A DNA stretch of 11,388 nucleotides. Source: an uncultured Collinsella sp. Lineage in GTDB: Bacteria > Actinomycetota > Coriobacteriia > Coriobacteriales > Coriobacteriaceae. The notes beneath the pieces are model-generated. The model searched no databases. It was not told where the DNA came from and saw nothing but the letters and a program-made list of their open reading frames with translations. Position 1 is the stretch's first letter. Each line of letters begins with the position of its first letter. Of this stretch, positions 6,646 through 11,388 are shown in pieces. The stretch covers positions 1-11,388 of the forward strand of contig CATVZP010000064.1 in assembly GCA_958348565.1 (NCBI GenBank), written 5' to 3'. The translations under genes were made by a program, and so were the position numbers.

Positions 6646-6684
6646 CGGGCTTTGTTCCTTGTGGGACAGGGCCCGTTTCTATTT
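6646..6684 (+). terminator. intrinsic terminator of the tRNA-Thr transcript
   Basis: A 13-bp hairpin (6646-6658 with 6663-6675, including G-U pairs, loop TTGT) is followed by TTTCTATTT. It starts 10 nt after the tRNA, as expected for a single-tRNA transcription unit. Confidence 0.8.
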
Positions 6685-6742
6685 AGGTGGTGCGCCATCG
6701 GGTTAGCGCCCATCCCGTTTTTGGTTTGTCTTGTCCTCCAGT

Positions 6743-6883
6743 TTGTCTAAATCTGTAACACCAAGACCGATATTTGGCATCTAACCGTTACAGATTGAGA
6801 TGAAACTTAGGGTGTTTTAGGAATATCTTGATCTGCAACATGTAGAAGCGGAATAGGCCTCTTGCTGTTACAGATTTAGACAA
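6743..6883. repeat. four-copy alternating inverted repeat with 80-bp period and 18-bp terminal inverted repeats
   Basis: The core ATCTGTAAC occurs at 6751, inverted at 6787, forward with one change at 6831 (ATCTGCAAC), and inverted at 6867. Each forward/inverted pair spans 45 bp and the pairs are exactly 80 bp apart, so this looks like a diverged tandem duplication of a palindromic unit. The outer copies extend to a perfect 18-bp inverted repeat (6743-6760 with 6866-6883). It could be a small non-autonomous mobile element, a two-hairpin RNA or an operator array. I see no open frame and no clear target-site duplication. Confidence 0.7.
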
Positions 6884-6912
6884 GGGCGGGTGCGGACCTG
6901 GATGTCCTGCTC

Positions 6913-6976
6913 GAGCGTGGATTTCTGGACACGCGAGCGAAGAAAATCTCCCGACCGGAGAACGAGCGTGGATAAT
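6913..6976. repeat. dispersed repeat, copy 1 (GAGCGTGGAT family)
   Basis: GAGCGTGGAT occurs at 6913 and again as GAGCGTGGATAAT at 6964. The second is preceded by the small palindrome TCTCCCGACCGGAGA (6947-6961). The same two parts in the same order recur at 11004-11033, so this is a repeat family within the window. The rest of the gap (6885-7032) holds no gene that I can support. Confidence 0.65.
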
Positions 6977-7032
6977 TAACTTGGATAGGGAGCTAAGGTA
7001 AACACCGATTGTCTATCGACGGCTTTAGAAAC

Positions 7033-7067
7033 AACGACCCCGATTTCATTGTGGAATCGGGGTCGTT
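7033..7067 (-). terminator. intrinsic terminator of the GH1-PTS operon
   Basis: A perfect 13-bp stem (7033-7045 with 7055-7067) with a 9-nt loop lies about 100 bp after the permease stop codon. On the - strand it is followed by GTTTCT, a modest T-rich run. The + strand exit (TTGTGCC) is weaker. No gene reads towards it from the left. Confidence 0.7.
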
Positions 7068-7168
7068 TGTGCCTCAGGAATCCGAATGGATTAATCGAGC
7101 TCCTAAGGGACTTCTTGGGTTCTTGCTAATTGTCTGCCGAGGATGTCCCCAATGCAAACAGCGGGCAT

Positions 7169-8575
7169 CTACTCAATATAGCTGGGGTTCTTCTTGATGA
7201 TCACGCGTGCAGCGATGAAGGAGACGACGATGGCGATGATGGCGACAACGCATGCCAGCACGAAGTTGCCCATGGACCCATCGGGAGCGATAAAGATGAG
7301 TGCCGAAAGAAGGCCGGGGCATGCTCCCGCAACATATTCTTTCAGAACAAAGATGCCTGCAGGGAGTCCAGCGCAGAGCGCGCCGATTGCCGTGCCGACA
7401 AGCAGGCGGGGACGCTCGATGAGGCAGCCGTAGAACGCGGGCTCGGTTACGCCACAGAGTGCGGTGACGGCAACCGTGGTGACCATACCCCTCTTCTCCT
7501 TGTTTCCCTTCATGGCAGTTGCCAAGGCGAGACTCGTGCCGCCAATGCAGAGGTTTGAGATGAAGCCGAAGATGATGGGCGCCCAGCCGAGCTGCGCCAG
7601 GCTTGTAACTTCGATCGCAATGTAGGCCTTATCAAGACCGAGCATGACAAAATAGGGGTTAAGGGCTGCAAGGATTGGAGTAGCGATAAATGCCACGTTA
7701 TCCATGAGCCACGTGACGGCATCACTCAGCGCGTAGCCCATCATGCTGCCGGCGGGGCCGAGGATAATCAGCTCAACAGGCACGACGATGAACATGGTGA
7801 GCAGCGGCTGCAAGAACAGTTTGGTAACGTCGGGGATGATTTTCTGAAGACCGCGATCAACAAAGTACATGAACACAACGCCCAGTACGATTGGCACCAC
7901 CGTGCTCGAGTAGTCATTCGTCGGGATGGGGATGCCAAGAAAGTCGAGGGCGAGGCCCTCAGCACCGCTAATAGACGAGCTAATCATGATTGCGCCCAGC
8001 AGCGCGCCCATGATAGGCTGCATCTTCATGACGGCAGCGAGCTGATAGCCAACGTAAACGGGCAGGAAGCTAAATGAGGCGCTGAAGATCGCCAGCAGAA
8101 CCTGGGCAGTTCCGCTATCGGTGCTCAATCCACAATAATTGACCAGGAGATTCTTAATCGAAAGAATGAGTCCACCAACGATGAGCGCTGGGACGATGGG
8201 CATGAATACCTGTGCGGAGACATTTCCGAATTTCTCAACCAGGCTCATGGCAGTGTTGCCGCTTTTGATGCCCTCTGCAAGATCCTTGGCGGTTTGGGCA
8301 TCGTCGGCAACCGTGCCGCCGCCGACTTCGATTCCAGTGAAATCGAGGAAGTCGTTGTAGGCCTCGGTGACGTTGGGGCCGATGATCACCTGAAGCTGGC
8401 CACCGCTGACTACTGCCCCGAGCGCCTGATCGGCCGATTTGGCGAGCTGGAGATCGATGGTCGAGGTGTCTCGTGCGTCGATGCGAAGGCGCGTCGCACA
8501 ATGAGTTACCGATGTAATGTTCTCTTTGCCGCCAACAGCCTTTAGGACTGTTTCGGACATTGCCTGATATTTCAT
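7169..8575 (-). CDS. PTS sugar transporter, glucose/beta-glucoside-type EIIBC
   Basis: A 468-residue membrane permease that would import a sugar and phosphorylate it at the same time. The N-terminal EIIB domain (residues 1-85) has the phosphorylation site Cys26 in ITSVTHCATRLRI. The EIIC domain (about 115-460) has many hydrophobic segments and the active-site-type motif CGVTEPAFYG (374-383), where most relatives have GITEP. No EIIA domain follows, so a separate EIIA protein must supply phosphate; BglF-type IIBCA proteins are about 150 residues longer. AGGAGA precedes the ATG, which lies 9 nt after the GH1 stop, so the two form an operon. The usual Gly-(Met/Leu)-His-His pair in EIIC appears as GLDK (313-316). 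Substrate is inferred from the GH1 partner. Confidence 0.9.
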   Translation of the reverse strand: MKYQAMSETVLKAVGGKENITSVTHCATRLRIDARDTSTIDLQLAKSADQALGAVVSGGQLQVIIGPNVTEAYNDFLDFTGIEVGGGTVADDAQTAKDLAEGIKSGNTAMSLVEKFGNVSAQVFMPIVPALIVGGLILSIKNLLVNYCGLSTDSGTAQVLLAIFSASFSFLPVYVGYQLAAVMKMQPIMGALLGAIMISSSISGAEGLALDFLGIPIPTNDYSSTVVPIVLGVVFMYFVDRGLQKIIPDVTKLFLQPLLTMFIVVPVELIILGPAGSMMGYALSDAVTWLMDNVAFIATPILAALNPYFVMLGLDKAYIAIEVTSLAQLGWAPIIFGFISNLCIGGTSLALATAMKGNKEKRGMVTTVAVTALCGVTEPAFYGCLIERPRLLVGTAIGALCAGLPAGIFVLKEYVAGACPGLLSALIFIAPDGSMGNFVLACVVAIIAIVVSFIAARVIIKKNPSYIE

Positions 8576-8584
8576 CTCTTTCTC

Positions 8585-10003
8585 CTAACCTTCCTGCTCC
8601 TGATACTTCGAGATAAGGTCTCGGTACCAATACCAGCTTTTTTTGGGGGTGCGCTCCAGATTGTTCTCGAAGTCGATATGGACAAGTCCGTATCGTTTTT
8701 CGTAGCCGTTGATCCAGCTATACAGATCCATCGTCGACCAGAGGTAGTAGCCCTCAACGCGCGCGCCGTCGCGCTTAGCCCTCATCATGTGCTCGATGAA
8801 CTGGCCCAGAAGCTCGATGCGGTCATCATCGTGGATCATTCCGTCTGCGTCTGGTTGCTCGTAGGCGCCATGACCGTTTTCCGTAATAAAGATACGGGGC
8901 GCGTCATAGCGCTCGTGGATATCCATGATTGTCGAATACATGCAGCTCGGGAGTATTTCGCGACCCCATTTATTTCGGGGGACATTGTTGTCGCGGGCGC
9001 TTTCGAACAAGGGCGCGATGCATTTTCCTTCGACCTTTTTGCTTGCACCGCCCTTGTTGTTTGCCGAAACGGCAAGCTCTCCGCCGTGCCAGTCGGTTAC
9101 ATACTCTCGGCAATACACGTTGAGTCCAATAAAATCGACTTTACCGTCTCTGAATTCTTCTACGTCATTTGGGGATCGATAGAGCGAGACGCCAAGTTTT
9201 TCAAGGATTTCGTCCATTTCTGGCGGCAGTTGACCCTGAAGCGCTGGTGCCAGAATCATGCGATTGGCGAAAAAGTCTGCGTATCGAAATACGTCATCAG
9301 GGTGCTCGGTTGCCGGATCGAGTTCGACAACGCCGCCATCGTGGACGGCGCCGATGATGCCGTCGTAGCCCATTTGACGATATGCTCGGACTGCGAGTGC
9401 GCTTGCGCGCATCAGGTTGTATTGAAACTGCATGTACGACTGAACGTCGAGCGATCGATTGGGGGGATAGTTGCCCAACATGTTTACGCAGTAGCTGTAG
9501 AAATGCGGCTCGTTAACGGTAGCCCAGATTTTGACGCGGTCTCCAAAGCGCTCAAAGCAAATCTTGGCGTATTTGCAGAACCACTCTGCCATGTCATTGT
9601 TCAGCCATCCGCCTTTGCAAGCAAGCGTGAATGGCAGATCGTAATGGAACAGCGTAACGTTGGGCTCTATGCCATTTTCGAGGCAGCAATCAATAACCCG
9701 ATTATAAAAATCGATACCCTCTTCATTCACTTCGCCGATACCCGTGGGGATGATTCGACTCCATGAAAGAGAGAAGCGATAGGTGTTTTGTCCGCCTTCT
9801 TTCATCATGCGGATATCTTCTTCATAGCGATGGTAGAAGTCGCAAGATACATCACCGTCAACATGGTTGATGTTCTTATTGCTTGTGTGGCTAAAGAAAT
9901 CCCACTCGCCAAGGCCTTTGCCGTCTTCGTTCCAGGCACCCTCGCACTGATAAGACGCCGTGGCGGAACCCCAGAGAAACGGCATGTTGTTCACGTTGCC
10001 CAT
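8585..10003 (-). CDS. GH1 6-phospho-beta-glycosidase
   Basis: A 472-residue cytosolic glycoside hydrolase family 1 enzyme that would cleave the 6-phospho-beta-glycoside delivered by the PTS. The N-terminal motif FLWGSATASYQCEG is typical. The acid/base is Glu165 in ATVNEPHFYS and the nucleophile is Glu375 in FITENGHG. The phosphate-binding pocket Ser429-Lys436-Tyr438 in YSWINGYEKRYG is present, which separates it from plain beta-glucosidases. Trp430 after that Ser recalls LacG 6-phospho-beta-galactosidases. The stretch near the end (PKKSWYWYRDLI) is also family-like. Start chosen at ATG 10003 with an AAGGGG-type site just upstream; the ATGs at 10021 and 10018 lack one. Neighbours suggest a beta-glucoside, but galactoside cannot be excluded. 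Confidence 0.93.
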   Translation of the reverse strand: MGNVNNMPFLWGSATASYQCEGAWNEDGKGLGEWDFFSHTSNKNINHVDGDVSCDFYHRYEEDIRMMKEGGQNTYRFSLSWSRIIPTGIGEVNEEGIDFYNRVIDCCLENGIEPNVTLFHYDLPFTLACKGGWLNNDMAEWFCKYAKICFERFGDRVKIWATVNEPHFYSYCVNMLGNYPPNRSLDVQSYMQFQYNLMRASALAVRAYRQMGYDGIIGAVHDGGVVELDPATEHPDDVFRYADFFANRMILAPALQGQLPPEMDEILEKLGVSLYRSPNDVEEFRDGKVDFIGLNVYCREYVTDWHGGELAVSANNKGGASKKVEGKCIAPLFESARDNNVPRNKWGREILPSCMYSTIMDIHERYDAPRIFITENGHGAYEQPDADGMIHDDDRIELLGQFIEHMMRAKRDGARVEGYYLWSTMDLYSWINGYEKRYGLVHIDFENNLERTPKKSWYWYRDLISKYQEQEG

Positions 10004-10007
10004 GAAT

Positions 10008-10013
10008 CCCCTT
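10008..10013 (-). promoter_or_regulatory. ribosome binding site supporting the GH1 start at 10003
   Basis: AAAGGGG on the - strand lies 4-6 nt before ATG 10003. The two upstream ATG codons (10021, 10018) have no purine-rich site before them. Confidence 0.6.
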
Positions 10014-10060
10014 TCCATCATTCAACACGGTGGATACGTGTGACGGAATTACGATTAAGA

Positions 10061-10112
10061 TGACGTCAACTGATTTGAATCATAGGAGAACGACCAAAGC
10101 TGTTTGATTCAA
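10061..10112. promoter_or_regulatory. candidate operator region between divergent GH1-PTS operon and RpiR-type gene
   Basis: TTGAATCA (10075-10082) and its inverted copy TGATTCAA (10105-10112) are 22 bp apart. Each also lies in a short near-palindrome (TGATTTGAATCA at 10071, TTGATTCAA at 10104). TGACGTCA at 10061-10068 is a perfect palindrome. On the - strand, TTGACG overlaps it and could be a -35 box, but I find no well-spaced -10. These are the best operator candidates for the neighbouring regulator. Confidence 0.4.
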
Positions 10113-10143
10113 TAAATGAACCATGATTTCGAGGAGAGCGGAA

Positions 10144-10149
10144 AGAGGA
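10144..10149 (+). promoter_or_regulatory. ribosome binding site favouring the GTG start of the RpiR-type gene
   Basis: AGAGGA lies 5 nt before GTG 10155. The in-frame ATG at 10116 has only AT-rich sequence upstream (CAATAAATGAACC) and no purine-rich site. Confidence 0.6.
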
Positions 10150-10154
10150 ATCAC

Positions 10155-10988
10155 GTGAATATCAATGACTTCGATGTGCTCAATCGCATTAGCTCCATCA
10201 TCAACAGCGAGTTTGGGTCAAACGATGCCGCCATCGCTCGATATCTCATCACTCACATTAGGCGTTCGAGCGAAATCAATGTTGCAGCAATAACCCGCGA
10301 TGCATTCGTGACCCGTTCTGCTGTTCGTCGTTTCTGCAATCGCTTGGGCTACCAGTCTCTTAGCGATTTGAAAGAATCATTTACTCAATCAGTCTTTCCA
10401 AGCGACTTAAGCCATCGAGAGGAGGAATTTGGCTACGAGGAGTACAGGGCAGAGCTCGACGTTCGCATGATCGAGATGTTCGCTGAGGTCGAAAGCGGCG
10501 TGTCCGATATCGCTATTAAGCACCTTGCCGACGAAATTGATGGCCATAAAAACGTTGAAATCTGGTGCACCAATAATGTGAGCGCCAATCTCGTACGATT
10601 TCAGCAGGAAATGTTTTATGCGGGCAAGATAGTTCGCATAGTTGCTGGGGCTAACGTCGCGGAATTGAAAAACATGGGAGACGCTTCGCAGTCATTGATA
10701 ATTCTCGTATCGGTCTCCGGGCTATTTGTGTCACAGGCGCGTGAGTATCTTGATTGCCGTTCGGGCAGGAAGATTCTAATTACTGCGTTTAGCAACGATG
10801 ACAAATCGAGGTCTTTTGACCGTGTATATCGTCTTGGTAATGCGGGAAACGGAATTGACCGACTCGGCGTTTATTCGAAATACGCCATGACTTATTTCTT
10901 CGACTTGCTATCGTCGTGTTACTTGAGTCGCTACCCCTGCACCAAGGGGGAGCCGCTCTATGGGTCTACTTTGGCCTGGCCCGAGTAG
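10155..10988 (+). CDS. MurR/RpiR-family transcriptional regulator
   Basis: A 277-residue protein from the GTG start; an ATG at 10116 would add 13 residues. The N-terminal 80 residues are an RpiR-type helix-turn-helix (NDAAIARYLITHI, then ITRDAFVTRSAVRRFCNRLGYQSLSDLK), with the usual Phe-Cys-x-Arg-Leu-Gly-Tyr pattern. Residues from about 105 resemble a SIS sugar-phosphate-binding domain (VEIWCTNNVSANLVRFQQ, then LIILVSVSGLFVSQAREYL), though the typical Ser/Thr-rich loop is altered. It diverges from the GH1-PTS operon, so it most likely controls that operon in response to a sugar 6-phosphate. Whether it represses or activates cannot be read from sequence. Base composition is lower in GC than the left operon. 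Confidence 0.87.
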   Translation: MNINDFDVLNRISSIINSEFGSNDAAIARYLITHIRRSSEINVAAITRDAFVTRSAVRRFCNRLGYQSLSDLKESFTQSVFPSDLSHREEEFGYEEYRAELDVRMIEMFAEVESGVSDIAIKHLADEIDGHKNVEIWCTNNVSANLVRFQQEMFYAGKIVRIVAGANVAELKNMGDASQSLIILVSVSGLFVSQAREYLDCRSGRKILITAFSNDDKSRSFDRVYRLGNAGNGIDRLGVYSKYAMTYFFDLLSSCYLSRYPCTKGEPLYGSTLAWPE

Positions 10989-11003
10989 TTGCGGCTCTTT
11001 AGT

Positions 11004-11084
11004 TCTCCCGCCTGGAGAATGAGCGTGGATAATCTGCCGCTTTGGCCTTAGGGTCGCGCTAAAAGTGGGAGATTATCCACGCTC
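11004..11084. repeat. dispersed repeat, copy 2, with 15-bp perfect inverted repeat
   Basis: TCTCCCGCCTGGAGA (11004-11018) is followed by GAGCGTGGATAATCT (11021-11035), whose perfect inverted copy lies at 11070-11084. The 34-nt loop holds no frame of note. It sits 16 bp after the RpiR-type gene, so it could act as that gene's 3' end, although no T tract follows. The first half matches 6947-6976. Confidence 0.7.
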
Positions 11085-11299
11085 GATCGTGTCGTGGAAG
11101 CCCGATCGTGACCTATGTAATAGTGCAAGAGGGCCGTTATCGAAGTTCGTTCCTGACGGAGTACTCCACCATGACAAAGTGTTCCCTCGGGAAATGTCAC
11201 CGCCACATGCAAATCCACCTCCCTTCATATCCAAACTCAGCAAAACCGCAGGTCAAAAGCATATAGATACGCCCGGCCCAGTGTATATAGAGGTTTTCG
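11085..11299. other. intergenic stretch without a recognisable gene
   Basis: I see no coding sequence with a ribosome site or protein-like composition here, on either strand. A + strand frame from a GTG at 11065 stays open to 11385 but runs through the inverted repeat and the promoter below. Composition is mixed, with AT-rich patches (CATATAGATA, GTATATAGAGG) just before the promoter. Confidence 0.6.
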
Positions 11300-11329
11300 T
11301 TGACAGCCCCCAAGGTGGCATCGTATTAT
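11300..11329 (+). promoter_or_regulatory. strong sigma70-type promoter reading out of the window
   Basis: TTGACA (11300-11305) and TATTAT (11324-11329) are 18 bp apart, a near-consensus match. Transcription would start near 11336. The leader contains a small hairpin GGTCC/GGACC (11352-11356 with 11368-11372). The gene served lies beyond the window; a highly expressed unit such as an rRNA operon is possible but not shown. Confidence 0.65.
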
Positions 11330-11388
11330 CTTCTTCGTTCGCGGGGGCGGCGGTCCAAAAGACCAAAGGACCTGCGGATACTTGAACG

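Noticed and set aside
6743..6883. CRISPR array
   Set aside because: The repeats alternate in orientation, are short and diverged, and number only four, with no cas genes.
7009..7197. 62-codon + strand frame across the operon terminator
   Set aside because: It contains the terminator hairpin, lacks a ribosome site and runs into the 3' end of the permease gene.
8678..9766. Frame of 362 codons on the + strand opposite the GH1 gene
   Set aside because: It is entirely antisense to a gene with intact catalytic motifs, and its translation resembles no protein.
11065..11385. 106-codon + strand frame at the right edge
   Set aside because: It starts with GTG inside an inverted repeat, has no ribosome site and spans a strong promoter.

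Overview
The window looks like a chromosomal segment of a high-GC gut actinobacterium of the Coriobacteriia (Collinsella-like). I infer this from the strong GC bias in third codon positions of the left half, the disA-ispD-ispF-cysS-rlmB-yacP gene order, and the PTS/GH1 sugar module. No database search was possible, so the taxon is an inference.

Left part (1-4969, + strand): a housekeeping operon that begins outside the window. It carries the C-terminal part of DisA, then ispD, ispF, cysS, rlmB and a NYN-domain nuclease of the YacP/Rae1 type. Spacing is tight (1-nt and 11-nt overlaps, 3-nt gaps) except between cysS and rlmB. That gap of 167 nt contains a 103-nt imperfect palindrome, placed where Bacillus carries mrnC.

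Middle (4971-7070): a convergent gene on the - strand encodes a one-polypeptide fusion of an excisionase/MerR-like helix-turn-helix to a HipA-like kinase. Its upstream region holds three copies of a 12-bp half-site in inverted and direct orientation, so it looks like a self-regulating toxin/kinase unit. Next come a tRNA-Thr(UGU) with its own promoter and terminator, then a non-coding stretch with two unusual repeat families. One is a four-copy alternating inverted repeat with an 80-bp period. The other is a dispersed repeat that reappears near 11.0 kb.

Right part (7033-10988): a beta-glycoside utilisation locus. A GH1 6-phospho-beta-glycosidase and a PTS EIIBC permease form a - strand operon ending in a hairpin terminator. 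A divergent MurR/RpiR-family regulator reads on the + strand, with candidate operators in the shared 151-bp intergenic region. The permease would import and phosphorylate a beta-glycoside, the GH1 enzyme would hydrolyse the 6-phospho-glycoside, and the regulator would sense the resulting sugar phosphate. EIIA must come from elsewhere.

Right edge (10989-11388): no convincing gene. It holds a second copy of the dispersed repeat as a 15-bp perfect inverted repeat, and a near-consensus sigma70-type promoter (TTGACA, 18 bp, TATTAT) firing out of the window.
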